64,000 nucleotides of DNA from Bacillus sp. FJAT-22090 (GCF_007676755.1 NZ_VEBK01000005.1:124001-188000), one strand, 5' to 3'. Counted from the stretch's first letter, positions 44,731 through 53,768 are shown. Numbers and translations: made by a program. Notes: generated by a model not told the origin, from the letters alone.

Positions 44731-45138
44731 GTGAATAAGATCTCACATATTTCAGAAATAGGTTTAGAAGAGCTGAATAAACTGGTCGAATATCTAGGTT
44801 TTTTCCAAAGATTCGACGCATTGATTAGTGTAGAGGAAAAAAGAGATAGGCTTGAATGTGAAGAAATTCAAGAATTTCATAAGGAATTATGTAATACAGG
44901 ATTTATCATTGTGTTTGATTGGAAGAGTTGGTTAAATCAAAATGAAATTTATAAATATATAGAAAACGATATAGAAGAGCATGTAATGAAAGCAGATTTA
45001 GATACGCTTCGAAAATTGATGACAAGTTATATACGTGGAGATCGATTTACGGAAGGACTATTCAACGCCGTAATAATAAATGGACATATAACTAAAATAC
45101 TAACTAGACTTAGAGAATTTATAGATAGACATAAGTGA
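44731..45138 (+). CDS. DUF6508-like protein
   Basis: A 135-residue protein with a GTG start and a weak ribosome site (TTGGG). The C-terminal half DLDTLRKLMTSYIRGDRFTEG and IINGHITKILTRLREFI resembles the DUF6508 pattern (a Trp followed by a leucine-rich R-x-DRF-x-EG core). Function is unknown. DUF6508-type genes commonly occur singly in accessory regions. It is followed 97 bp later by another small accessory gene. Confidence 0.65.
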   Translation: MNKISHISEIGLEELNKLVEYLGFFQRFDALISVEEKRDRLECEEIQEFHKELCNTGFIIVFDWKSWLNQNEIYKYIENDIEEHVMKADLDTLRKLMTSYIRGDRFTEGLFNAVIINGHITKILTRLREFIDRHK

Positions 45139-45235
45139 GTGTTTTGCAAGCGGATGGCAGCCGGAAAGTCTTCGCACTGTTTCAAAATTACTCACCGCAA
45201 AGGGACAAGTTCGCTCAAGGATGGAGGTAGGATAT

Positions 45236-45727
45236 ATGAATGAAATAAACATAAAAATGGAAACATATTTTAAAACAAAGGATATTGCTAAACGTAATGT
45301 CTTATTAAAGCAATTTGTGTTTGACCTTCCAAAGGACGGAAAGGAATTTTTTCTAAAAGCATATAAAAAAGAGCGTTATTTGGATATGCGTCTGACTGCA
45401 ATTAGAGGATATGCTGCCTTTGCTAGCGAAAAAGAAGTTGCCACATTAATGAATAAGATGTTGGAAATATTAATAAAGCGCTCAGAAAGAACACCATATA
45501 ATTATGAGGAATATGAAATCTTGCGCTCTACTTTTTTGATGCCCTATCTGCTGGAGAAATATCCCTATGACTGTTTCGAAAAATTTAATGTACAGTTAGA
45601 GAAACAGTTCGATGCCATGCCTGAAGTTTTCAAAGGAATTTTCACCTGCAACGAGAAAGGTGAACATATCCAACTAATTCCTCCTGCAATTGTACGGAAA
45701 CAAATTGAAGATTTCCTGCGTGGGTGA
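45236..45727 (+). CDS. Hypothetical protein, possible immunity-type
   Basis: A 163-residue protein not recognised with confidence. ATG 45236 is 7 bases after GGAGGT. The text is helical and HEAT-like in the middle (YLDMRLTAIRGYAAFASEKEVATLMNKMLEIL) with a charged C-terminus PPAIVRKQIEDFLRG. Similar short helical proteins occur as immunity partners in polymorphic-toxin loci. No toxin gene is visible in this window, so this remains a guess. Confidence 0.6.
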   Translation: MNEINIKMETYFKTKDIAKRNVLLKQFVFDLPKDGKEFFLKAYKKERYLDMRLTAIRGYAAFASEKEVATLMNKMLEILIKRSERTPYNYEEYEILRSTFLMPYLLEKYPYDCFEKFNVQLEKQFDAMPEVFKGIFTCNEKGEHIQLIPPAIVRKQIEDFLRG

Positions 45728-45785
45728 TAAAAAGGCATCATGTAATAATTACATAAATAAATCAATTATCGAACTGAGGTTTCAT

Positions 45786-46208
45786 ATGGTACCAAATCAA
45801 AACAAATTGAGAGTAATTAAGACCGTTGCTGAAAAAAACTTAGTTTCTATAATGAATGATACTAAGTGGCGAGAACTCCAAGATGCAGTTATAAATAATT
45901 TGCTATTTCCGCCGCCATACCAAGCTAAGTATTTGTTAGAAGATATATTACACCCGGAAGAATTTGAATCAGATGTTTGGTATTGGGGAGATTGGAAAGA
46001 GGGAATTGAACCATTCTACCATGTGGAATGGATCAGAGTAAGGCCAAAATATTTGAAACATCGTGGTCGCCTCGTATCTCCGGAATTAATCGATATTACA
46101 GATGATTTTATCAAACTATTAAAGGAATTATCGATTCCATATCAACTAGATGATGATACATATTATATTTACGGGTACATATCAGATACAAGCATACTAA
46201 CATTATAG
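45786..46208 (+). CDS. DUF6678-like protein
   Basis: A 140-residue protein beginning MVPNQNKLRVIKTVAEKNLVS, with MNDTKWRELQDAV, LLFPPPYQAKYLL and VWYWGDWKEGIEPFYHVEWIRVRP. I associate this MNDTKW and PPPYQ arrangement with the DUF6678 family of small accessory proteins. ATG 45786 follows ACTGAGG and gives this start. The frame runs 32 codons upstream into the preceding gene. Function is unknown and the context is immunity-like. Confidence 0.65.
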   Translation: MVPNQNKLRVIKTVAEKNLVSIMNDTKWRELQDAVINNLLFPPPYQAKYLLEDILHPEEFESDVWYWGDWKEGIEPFYHVEWIRVRPKYLKHRGRLVSPELIDITDDFIKLLKELSIPYQLDDDTYYIYGYISDTSILTL

Positions 46209-46440
46209 GCCCTACAGAAATATGAATGGGAGAGCAAAGCGATCAAAAGTACGGAGCTTGCTTAGAAAAAGAAGTTATATTGGTAGCTTCTAATAGAAAC
46301 GAAATCTATAACAAGGCTGAGTGAAAAGGTATATTATATAGTTTCTGCTTTGCCGTAGCTGTACGTTGATTTTAAGTAACTGGATATATCCTATCTCACC
46401 TAATATAGAAGATGGCCTGGAGAAAAACCGCCACTGAATA

Positions 46441-46477
46441 AAGAAGAGCTCGCTTTAAAAGTGAGCTCTCTTCATTA
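46441..46477 (-). terminator. Terminator of the TPR/SUKH gene
   Basis: AAGAAGAGCTCGCTTT pairs with AAAAGTGAGCTCTCTT, adjacent arms of 16 bases with few mismatches, 36 bp past the minus-strand stop. The gap from 46209 also holds a 32-codon open stretch starting at about 46228 with no ribosome site, not called. Confidence 0.6.
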
Positions 46478-46512
46478 TTAGGCATGAACCTCGTCAGCAA
46501 CTTAATCAGAGA

Positions 46513-47883
46513 TTAAGCTTCTTTTAACTTATTAATTATTTCCTTTGCATATAAATCTGTAAATCGAATACTCCCTTGTTCCTGTATAATTCGTCCTTCG
46601 TCGATGCGATAATCAAGCCAATCTGTAATAAAAGAGGGAGCATAACCTCCTGTACCGAATTCACCACCAAATGCGATTATGTTTTCATAGGTTGATACAT
46701 ATTGATCCCGAGTAGTGTTCGGATAGGACTTTGTATATAACCAAAACTGCACATCATACATGTCATATGATAATTTATCTGCATGTAAAGCAAAATAGCC
46801 TTTCTCTTCTACAATGTTTGTACATATGCTGCGGATTTTCTGTTCAACCTGTTCCACTTCGTTTACTTGGGAGCACAATTCATCCAGCAAAGCAGAAAAT
46901 TTGCCATGTGCGACTTTATCCAAGGCTATTTCTCTGTCTTCTTCAGAAGTATCATATTGTTCTTCGCTAACTAATCCTTTGATAAACTCTTCGAAATTTT
47001 CAGCGAGGAAGGTAATCTCATAATCATCTTCTTGATCGACATGAACTACTTCAGGTTCACCGTCTTTACCACAGGCTCGATAGTCTAACATCACGACATC
47101 ATGACCGGCTGAAGGACAATCACAAATCACTACCCCAATGTCTGGATATCCCCATTCTTCGATCATAAACGTACTGCCCAGATCTCCGCACAATGAATAG
47201 CTTTTCTCGCGTCCGATACCCATAATACCCGTAATTGCAATATGATTTTCCGCCCAGGAAGTTGGTTCCTCTGTAGGAAAGCAAGTGTTCCTCGGCACCC
47301 CGCCATTCTCCTGCTTCATTAGATGAATATAAGAGGAGGGGAGCTTATAACCAAGTTCTTTCTCTATGGAATCGATTAGTTCGCTCGTGGGTGGTTCAGA
47401 TTGATAGGCTTCTCTTGCATATTCGCTGTCCTCCCAGAAAGCAGTTAGAGACATATCTGTAAAAGGAATCTTCTTCACTGCAGAACCTCCTTGCTCCAGA
47501 TAAGCTTTTTTCTTGGCAAGCCGAAGTTTTTCTCTTTTTTGTTTCTCCGCTTTTTGTAAAAAGTACTTTGTATTTTGATCGTCAGGCTCTAGTTGGTCAG
47601 AACTGACGAAAGCTTGAAGCGCTTCCTCAAATCGTCCCAAGTGATAAAGAGCAAAACCTACCCGATAATGCCATAAAAAATCCTCTTTGCCAGCCTCAGA
47701 AATTTTCTCGAATTGATCGAGTGCTGTTTCGTAAAGTCCCAAATTGTTGTAGGCTCTCGCCAAACGGCTGATCACTTCATAGTTTCGTTCTTCTTCAGGA
47801 ATCGCTATAAGCGAATCTACAATTCGTTGGTGTTCGTTTGCTTCATGCCACTCATTTAATTGGTCAATAAGTCTTTGTTCCAT
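46513..47883 (-). CDS. TPR plus SMI1/KNR4 (SUKH-1) domain protein
   Basis: A 456-residue protein. The N-terminal third holds two to three tetratricopeptide repeats (YEVISRLARAYNNLGLYETALDQFEKI, WHYRVGFALYHLGRFEEALQAFVSSDQLEP). The middle (about 170-290) is a SUKH-1 domain: LIDSIEKELGYKLPSSYIHLMKQENGG, ITGIMGIG, GDLGSTFMIEEWGYPDIGVVICDCPSAGHDVVMLDY. The last 130 residues form a further alpha/beta region. SUKH proteins are the commonest immunity proteins of polymorphic toxins. ATG 47883 has GGAGG 5-6 bases upstream. No linked toxin is visible. Confidence 0.85.
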   Translation of the reverse strand: MEQRLIDQLNEWHEANEHQRIVDSLIAIPEEERNYEVISRLARAYNNLGLYETALDQFEKISEAGKEDFLWHYRVGFALYHLGRFEEALQAFVSSDQLEPDDQNTKYFLQKAEKQKREKLRLAKKKAYLEQGGSAVKKIPFTDMSLTAFWEDSEYAREAYQSEPPTSELIDSIEKELGYKLPSSYIHLMKQENGGVPRNTCFPTEEPTSWAENHIAITGIMGIGREKSYSLCGDLGSTFMIEEWGYPDIGVVICDCPSAGHDVVMLDYRACGKDGEPEVVHVDQEDDYEITFLAENFEEFIKGLVSEEQYDTSEEDREIALDKVAHGKFSALLDELCSQVNEVEQVEQKIRSICTNIVEEKGYFALHADKLSYDMYDVQFWLYTKSYPNTTRDQYVSTYENIIAFGGEFGTGGYAPSFITDWLDYRIDEGRIIQEQGSIRFTDLYAKEIINKLKEA

Positions 47884-48035
47884 TTCTACCTCCAAATGAT
47901 TATTTTTTAAATAACTTCATAAGTATCTGGTAGTCTCTACCTTTAAATAGTAACATCTATGAATGATGGATTCTAGAACTTTCCATATGTTACAATTACG
48001 CTGAAGTTATACCTTGATCAATTGGATTTGCATGA

Positions 48036-48149
48036 TACGAAGCACCAACGATTGAACCCTTATATGGTGTAGTTGTTGGAGACGAGTTATGGATCGTGTA
48101 CGATGAAGGTACGAAAGAAGCCATGATTATTAATTATTCTATAAGATAG
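48036..48149 (+). pseudogene. Possible gene fragment
   Basis: Between the SUKH gene and tRNA copy 2, a 37-codon stretch reads YEAPTIEPLYGVVVGDELW and IVYDEGTKEAMIINYSIR, protein-like in composition but preceded by an in-frame stop and with no start or ribosome site. I do not recognise it. The rest of 47884-48300 shows nothing certain. Confidence 0.3.
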
Positions 48150-48300
48150 CTTGAAAACTATAGCTATAATGGAGTCCAATAAGCCTGTCGCTTAAGTGTG
48201 ATGAATTATTGTATAAAGGTAGAATAAATATGTATATAACATTTTCCACACAATTTAAGTGAAGACCCAGTAATACTAGCATTAAAAGGAGACGCAATTG

Positions 48301-48341
48301 AAAAAGTCCCTTCCCATGTGCATTAGAAGGGACTTTTTAGA
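48301..48341 (+). terminator. Hairpin terminator before tRNA-Arg copy 2
   Basis: AAAAAGTCCCTTC pairs perfectly with GAAGGGACTTTTT (48326-48338) around 12 bases. It is symmetrical enough to act on both strands. Confidence 0.8.
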
Positions 48342-48400
48342 TAAAAAAAGATATGAGATTAAAGTATCGTTAAAAATGTTTAAAAAATATCTTTTAGAGG

Positions 48401-48428
48401 TTGAATATTATTAAATTTCCTTTATAAT
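48401..48428 (+). promoter_or_regulatory. Promoter of tRNA-Arg copy 2
   Basis: TTGAAT (48401-48406), 16 bp, TATAAT (48423-48428). Its sequence differs from the copy-1 promoter, so only the tRNA itself is duplicated. Confidence 0.65.
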
Positions 48429-48465
48429 AAAAAAGAAGATAATTTTGGTCTTCGTAAATACATAA

Positions 48466-48539
<74 letters not shown>

Positions 48540-48545
48540 TAATTG

Positions 48546-48590
48546 AAAAAGCAGTAAACGTTGAAAATCAACGTTTACTGCTTTTTCTAA
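48546..48590 (+). terminator. Terminator of tRNA-Arg copy 2
   Basis: AAAAAGCAGTAAACGTTG pairs perfectly with CAACGTTTACTGCTTTTT around AAAAT, followed by CTAATTT. The following 230 bp to the amidohydrolase gene are AT-rich with several possible -10 boxes (TATAAT at about 48722) and nothing else certain. Confidence 0.92.
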
Positions 48591-48827
48591 TTTAAGAATA
48601 ATTGTTCATTAGCAAATCATCGAATTCCATTAGTTCTATCACGAATCGATTGTTCATATATTCATTTAACTTCATTTGTGCAAATATTCAAAATATGGTG
48701 TTATATAAATAAGTTATCCTTTATAATAAATAAATGATGTAATTTTCGTTTATTTTAAGCAAAACACTAAGTTGAAACATAGTAAATCTAATACTTAATG
48801 ATAGTAAGAGAGGAGAAAAACTTTATT

Positions 48828-50423
48828 ATGAAGACAATTTATACGAACGGTAATATTTATACGATGAATCCTCAGGAACCGATGGTACAATCCATTGTTG
48901 CAGAGAATGAAAGAATTCTAGACATGGGCACACATGATGACATGCTTCTTCAATGGGGAAGAAATGAAGCAAATATAATCGATTTAGATGGTAAAACGGT
49001 AGTCCCCGGTTTAATAGATAGTCATCTTCATATTTCAAGTGTAGGCATAAATTCGCAAGAGCTAGATCTCACTGGTGTGAAGTCCAAGGATGACCTCTTA
49101 GCAGCGATTAAAGAAAAGGCAATATCATTGCAACCGGGCGAATGGATATTAGGCCGCGGCTGGGATGAAAATATTTTCCCGGATAAACAGATACCGACAA
49201 TACAAGAATTGGACTATGTAGCACCATTCTGTCCACTTTTCTTGCCTAGAATATGTGGACATGCTTTTTTGGTCAATAGCAAAGCATTCATGCAAAGTGG
49301 CTACCATTCTGAAATGTCGATACCTTATGGGGGCACGGTCGTCTTGGATCCGTCTAGTAAAAGACCAACTGGTTTGTTACTTGAAACTGCTTCTACAATC
49401 ATTACAAAACATATACCTAAAAAAAGCTATAGTCAGCTTAAAAGTGCTTTAAAAATGGCATTACAAGATGCCGTAAGTCTTGGGTTAACGGGCATTCATA
49501 CAAACGATCCCAATTATTTGGGTGGGGCCATTCAGACTTATAAGCTTTTTGATGAACTCGTTAATGAAGAAGGTATTGGACCGAGAAGTAATTTGTTGAT
49601 TGACTACGATTATTTAGAAGAACTGACTGCATCGGGGATGTATGCAGGATACGGAAATAATAAGGTGATGATTGGGGCGATAAAACTTTTTGCGGATGGA
49701 GCTTTAGGTGGGAGAACAGCGCTTCTTGCCCAACCATACGAAGATTCTGCTGAAAACTTCGGAAGTGCTATGTATGACAATGAAGAACTTTATCGTATTT
49801 TCCATGATATTAGAAAAAACAATATGCCTGCCGCTATTCATACGATCGGAGACCAAGCATTGATAAATGTGTTAGACGCACTAGATCAATTCGAACCTGC
49901 GAAAATCCGCGATCGACTTATACATGTATCAGTTTTAAATAAGAACTTAATAAATAGATTGAAAACTCCTCATCGTATAGCGGACGTTCAACCGAAATTT
50001 GTCCCTAGCGATTACCCTTGGATTGTGGAGAGGTTGGGAGACGAAAGAGCTAATTTCTCTTATCCATTTAAAGCCCTTTTACAAGCTGGTGTATTGTGTG
50101 CCGGTGGTTCGGATGCGCCAATTGAGCCATTAACCCCCCTCCTTGGTATCCATGCGGCTGTGACGCGTAAGAAAATAGGAGAAAGGCACAATGGATATAA
50201 TGAACAAGAAAGATTGTCTATGTACGAGGCTATTCAATTATTTACATTAGGAGGTGCGTACGCAACTAACGAAGAGACAGAAAAAGGAACACTCGAAAGA
50301 GGGAAACTGTGTGATTTGACAATTTTGTCCGAAAATCCATTTACAATGGAAGATGCAGATGAGCTTTTGACTACCAACGTTGAAATGACGGTTATAGGAG
50401 GAGAAATAAAGTACCAGAGATAG
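48828..50423 (+). CDS. Amidohydrolase family 3 protein (YtcJ-like)
   Basis: A 531-residue metal-dependent hydrolase of the YtcJ group. TIYTNGNIYTMNPQEPMVQSI is the N-terminal beta strand pair. VVPGLIDSHLHI carries the metal-binding HxH, LGLTGIHTND the mid-barrel, and CAGGSDAPIEPLTPLLGIHAAVTR the final metal Asp. The substrate of YtcJ proteins is unknown. Some relatives hydrolyse N-substituted formamides or cyclic amides. AGGAG is 12 bases before ATG 48828. It is followed 48 bp later by an amino-acid symporter, suggesting a shared amide or amino-acid substrate. Confidence 0.85.
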   Translation: MKTIYTNGNIYTMNPQEPMVQSIVAENERILDMGTHDDMLLQWGRNEANIIDLDGKTVVPGLIDSHLHISSVGINSQELDLTGVKSKDDLLAAIKEKAISLQPGEWILGRGWDENIFPDKQIPTIQELDYVAPFCPLFLPRICGHAFLVNSKAFMQSGYHSEMSIPYGGTVVLDPSSKRPTGLLLETASTIITKHIPKKSYSQLKSALKMALQDAVSLGLTGIHTNDPNYLGGAIQTYKLFDELVNEEGIGPRSNLLIDYDYLEELTASGMYAGYGNNKVMIGAIKLFADGALGGRTALLAQPYEDSAENFGSAMYDNEELYRIFHDIRKNNMPAAIHTIGDQALINVLDALDQFEPAKIRDRLIHVSVLNKNLINRLKTPHRIADVQPKFVPSDYPWIVERLGDERANFSYPFKALLQAGVLCAGGSDAPIEPLTPLLGIHAAVTRKKIGERHNGYNEQERLSMYEAIQLFTLGGAYATNEETEKGTLERGKLCDLTILSENPFTMEDADELLTTNVEMTVIGGEIKYQR

Positions 50424-50471
50424 GGAGAAGCATTAAATGATAGCAGTGACAATAATAAATAAGGGGGGTAC

Positions 50472-51944
50472 ATGAAAGTGGATACCATACTAGAAACAAT
50501 TGTTGGATGGTTATGGGGATTACCACTAATTTTCACTGTTTTATTCGTTGGACTATACTTTACAATAGGTAGCAAGCTATTTCAGTTCGGTTATTTACCT
50601 CATATTTTTAAACAGACTTTTGGAAAAGTATTTTCTAAAAGAGACAAATCGGAGGATTCAAAAGGAATATTAACTCCTTTCCAAGCAGTTAGTACGGCAA
50701 TCGGTGGTAGTGTTGGGGTTGGGAATATTGGAGGCGTGGCAACAGCCATTGCAATTGGTGGTCCAGGTGCTGTTTTTTGGATGTGGCTCACTGCTCTTCT
50801 TGGTATGATCACCAAAACGGTGGAAGTAACATTATCCGTTTACTATCGAAATACGGATGAACAAGGAAATCCATATGGTGGTCCAACTTACTATATGGAA
50901 AAAGGTCTTGGTGAGGAAAAGAAGTTCAAGTATTGGAAAGTCCCAGCAATTCTTTTCGGTTTTGGAATATTTACAACGTTTTTTATTACATTGCAAAACT
51001 ACACCATATCTGAGGCTTTAAGTTCCACATTTAATATTGGAATGATACCCGCATCTTTTATCTATTTAACTCTCATATATATTATTATTTATGGGGGCAT
51101 TAAGCGGATCGGTGAAATTGCTAGTAGGCTAGTTCCCTTTATGTGCATGTTTTATGTTTTAGCAGGACTATTTATTATTTTCAAAAATTATTCTGAAATT
51201 ATCCCCGTATTCTCTTTAATATTTGATAGCGCATTTTCGGGGATGGCAGCTGTTGGTGGTTTTACTGGAGCGGTTATTGCTCAAGTGATTCGCATGGGTG
51301 TAGCAAGGGCGGTGTATAGTAATGAGGCAGGATGGGGTACTTCTCCGATGATTCATTCAACTGCCAAAACGAATCATCCTATTAAGCAAGGAATGTGGGG
51401 AGCAGTTGAAGTTTTTGTAGATACGATAATCGTCTGCTCTATAACCGCCTTTACTATTATTATTACTGGAGTATGGTCATCTGGTTTAGACGGTGCAGCA
51501 TTGACTTTATCTGCATTTGAAATAGGAATTGGTGAATTTGGACGCTATATTATAACCATATCTATTTTCTTATTCGGCCTGACCACTTCCACTGGATGGT
51601 ATACGTATTATGAAATATTGCTCAGACATATGTTCAAAGATGAAAAGAGAATTACGTTGAAATATAAAATACTTACATTCTTTAAGTGGTTATACCCAAT
51701 TCCAGGGTTGTTAATGGTAGTATACGCGGTTATGTATAATCTTCCTGGAAAAGCAGTTTGGTATTTTGCGGATATTACAACAGCTATTCCGACATTTATA
51801 AATTTAGTTGTTATTTTAATATTGAGTAAAAAATTCTTTGAATTACTTAGGGATTATAAAGCTAGGTATTTAAATATCGGAACCATTGATCCAAACTTCA
51901 GTGTGTTTTACGAAGATAAAAGGAAGAAGCAAAAAGATAAGTAG
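50472..51944 (+). CDS. Alanine/glycine:cation symporter (AGCS family)
   Basis: A 490-residue sodium:alanine symporter with about eleven hydrophobic helices. The family signature is strong: GGSVGVGNIGGVATAIAIGGPGAVFWMWLTALLGM (about 73-107), NPYGGPTYYMEKGLG and RGVARAVYSNEAG-type VARAVYSNEAGWGTSPMIHSTAKT. GGGGGG precedes ATG 50472. It is probably cotranscribed with the amidohydrolase. Confidence 0.93.
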   Translation: MKVDTILETIVGWLWGLPLIFTVLFVGLYFTIGSKLFQFGYLPHIFKQTFGKVFSKRDKSEDSKGILTPFQAVSTAIGGSVGVGNIGGVATAIAIGGPGAVFWMWLTALLGMITKTVEVTLSVYYRNTDEQGNPYGGPTYYMEKGLGEEKKFKYWKVPAILFGFGIFTTFFITLQNYTISEALSSTFNIGMIPASFIYLTLIYIIIYGGIKRIGEIASRLVPFMCMFYVLAGLFIIFKNYSEIIPVFSLIFDSAFSGMAAVGGFTGAVIAQVIRMGVARAVYSNEAGWGTSPMIHSTAKTNHPIKQGMWGAVEVFVDTIIVCSITAFTIIITGVWSSGLDGAALTLSAFEIGIGEFGRYIITISIFLFGLTTSTGWYTYYEILLRHMFKDEKRITLKYKILTFFKWLYPIPGLLMVVYAVMYNLPGKAVWYFADITTAIPTFINLVVILILSKKFFELLRDYKARYLNIGTIDPNFSVFYEDKRKKQKDK

Positions 51945-51988
51945 AAGTGTTCCCTTAACTAAACAGTGCAAGTTTAAATAGACTCCTG

Positions 51989-52033
51989 GATCCAGTTGAA
52001 ACTTTGAAAAGTTTTCAGCTGGATCTTTTATAT
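51989..52033 (+). terminator. Terminator of the AGCS gene
   Basis: GATCCAGTTGAAA pairs with TTTCAGCTGGATC (one T-G) around CTTTGAAAAGT-type loop, followed by TTTTAT. Confidence 0.8.
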
Positions 52034-52088
52034 TTTCTAAGTCTTTTAGCTTGAAAGTTGATTATCTTAAAAAATATTAATTTAGAAT

Positions 52089-52113
52089 GTTTAATTCTAT
52101 TATCGTTGGGAAT
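52089..52113 (+). promoter_or_regulatory. SigB-type general-stress promoter
   Basis: GTTTAA (52089-52094), 13 bp, GGGAAT (52108-52113) matches the Bacillus SigB pattern (GTTTaa-N13-15-GGGwAw), 55 bp before the KGG-repeat gene. Confidence 0.7.
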
Positions 52114-52168
52114 ATAAAGAGTAAGCTTGATTACAAGCTTGATAAAAATTAAGAGGAGGAATTTTGTA

Positions 52169-52495
52169 ATGGCTAACAAGCAAAACAATCGCAACAGAAA
52201 CAATGATGGAAGCATGACTGTAGAAGAAGCGGGACGTAAAGGCGGAGAAGCTACCTCCAAAAATCATGATCGTGAATTCTACGAGGAAATCGGCCGCAAA
52301 GGTGGAGAAGCGACTTCCAAAAATCATGATCGAGATTTTTATGAAGAAATTGGATCAAAAGGCGGAGAAGCGCGGAGCAATCAACGCGACAACGACAATA
52401 ATGATAGCGATGGTAAAATGAGCAGAGAAGAAGCAGGTCGCAAAGGCGGAGAAGCACGTAGTAAACAACGTGGAAATAAGAAAGATAACGATTAA
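52169..52495 (+). CDS. KGG-repeat general stress protein (GsiB-like)
   Basis: A 108-residue very hydrophilic protein. The stress-induced (KGG) motif G-R/S-K-G-G-E-A recurs at residues 22-28, 42-48, 62-68 and 90-96, the first three spaced exactly 20 residues with the linker SKNHDR-E/D-FYEEIG. Such hydrophilin/LEA-like proteins (GsiB, YciG) accumulate under stress and in Bacillus depend on SigB, matching the promoter upstream. GAGGAGG lies before ATG 52169. The repeats are also direct 60-bp DNA repeats. Confidence 0.9.
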   Translation: MANKQNNRNRNNDGSMTVEEAGRKGGEATSKNHDREFYEEIGRKGGEATSKNHDRDFYEEIGSKGGEARSNQRDNDNNDSDGKMSREEAGRKGGEARSKQRGNKKDND

Positions 52496-52541
52496 TTTAA
52501 TAGAACTACCCTATACACTCAACTAAATATGTAGTTAAAAG

Positions 52542-52590
52542 AAAGACACGCTTAATCGGTTTTCGATTAAAGCGTGTCTTTTTTTTATGA
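52542..52590 (+). terminator. Terminator of the KGG-repeat gene
   Basis: AAAGACACGCTTAATCG pairs with CGATTAAAGCGTGTCTTT (one bulge) around GTTTT, then T7. Confidence 0.92.
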
Positions 52591-52624
52591 ATAAATGTAT
52601 ATGTTCATCAGTTTTCATCATTTT

Positions 52625-52656
52625 TCTGGAGTCGCCGCCTCTCACTACAATCAATC
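52625..52656. repeat. Small remnant of the composite repeat
   Basis: TCTGGAGTCGCCGCC followed by TCACTACAATCAATCAT matches the edge of module L of the four large elements (CTGGAGTCGCCGCC ... TCCAATCCATCA in B and C). The rest of the gap 52660-53120 has no convincing gene. A 60-codon minus-strand frame (52651-52833) lacks a ribosome site. Confidence 0.5.
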
Positions 52657-53142
52657 ATATGTGTGGTGCATGGTAATCCCTGTTGTATTCATAGTGGAAT
52701 AATTATAGCGAATAGTAAGTGATTCTAAATAGAGAAGATGGGGTGCTACCGAAATTGTATCTTCGGTCACTTCTTCAAAAGGTAGGAAAGTGTTGCTTCT
52801 CTTCTTCCAAAGAGCAGTACTAAACCAGCTCAAAGGTCTTCGAAAACGATAGATACAGGTTTTGATCTTAAAGGGCTCTTGCGCCTTTCTTATTGCAGAG
52901 GAATCTATCAGATACAGATTTTAAGAAGAGTAGATTTAACTAACTACATAAATATAATCAGTTCATTGCAGTTCTAAAAAAGCAGAGTAAATTTATTTAA
53001 AAATCAGTGCTTCTTCGTTGTAATCACATTAATATTGTTATATATTTATTTCTGTTGAAAAAATGAGTTAATTAGAATTCACATTTTATCATATACTTTA
53101 AAAAGGTTTTTACATCAGATGTGAGGAGAAGAAGACGAATAA

Positions 53143-53700
53143 ATGAAAAATAAATACAATGAGAAATACATTCATTGGTTGATCCGTTCGACTATGCAAG
53201 CTGTCGGAATGGACGTGGAACTAAAACAGGATAACTCTGGCGTGAACATGAGTTATAATTTCATTGGAGATTATGTTGGATTTGATGTGGAAAGGTTGTT
53301 AGAAGTATGTAATGAAATGCAGACACCTATTTCACTTGAAATATATATTAAAATAATTACAATGCATGAATTAGGTCATGCGATAGACCGTGACGCATTA
53401 TTAGCTACATTAACCCGGACACTTGAGATTTTTGATACAAAGAAAAGCCACTCGTTATATGAACTTTATAATAATATAGACTTGCTTAACATGCTCATTG
53501 AGGAGCATGAGATGAATATTATTTTTGAAGAAACGGCATGGGAAAATGCCCAAAAGCTTAACAAAGAATTTAATTTGGTGGACGAGGAAATCTTTGAGGT
53601 CGTTAAATCTCATAGTCTTGCAACCTATAAAGATCTATATGCAGAAGATTTGCATATATATGAAGAACTTATTGCTTTACAAAATGTACAAATTGCTTAG
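53143..53700 (+). CDS. HELGH-motif protein, possible metallopeptidase
   Basis: A 185-residue protein not recognised as a named family. MHELGHAIDRDAL (H75-E-L-G-H79) is a classic zincin metal-binding motif. EEHEMNIIFEETAWENA about 50 residues later contains candidate third-ligand Glu residues. There is no signal peptide or membrane segment, so an intracellular or structural role is likely. AGGAG is 14 bases before ATG. It is monocistronic, between the KGG gene and the glycosyltransferase pair. Related short HExxH proteins occur in bacillar genomes, but whether they are proteases is unknown to me. Confidence 0.7.
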   Translation: MKNKYNEKYIHWLIRSTMQAVGMDVELKQDNSGVNMSYNFIGDYVGFDVERLLEVCNEMQTPISLEIYIKIITMHELGHAIDRDALLATLTRTLEIFDTKKSHSLYELYNNIDLLNMLIEEHEMNIIFEETAWENAQKLNKEFNLVDEEIFEVVKSHSLATYKDLYAEDLHIYEELIALQNVQIA

Positions 53701-53732
53701 GGCTACTTTGTAAAGTACTATATAAATAAATT

Positions 53733-53768
53733 GCCAACCGGATAGTAAATTTCCGGTTGGCTTTTCTT
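53733..53768 (+). terminator. Terminator of the HELGH gene
   Basis: GCCAACCGGA pairs with TCCGGTTGGC around TAGTAAATT, followed by TTTTCTT. Confidence 0.85.

Noticed and set aside
52651-52833. 60-codon minus-strand frame
   Set aside because: Begins with a TTG lacking a ribosome site and shows no family resemblance; it overlaps a repeat remnant.
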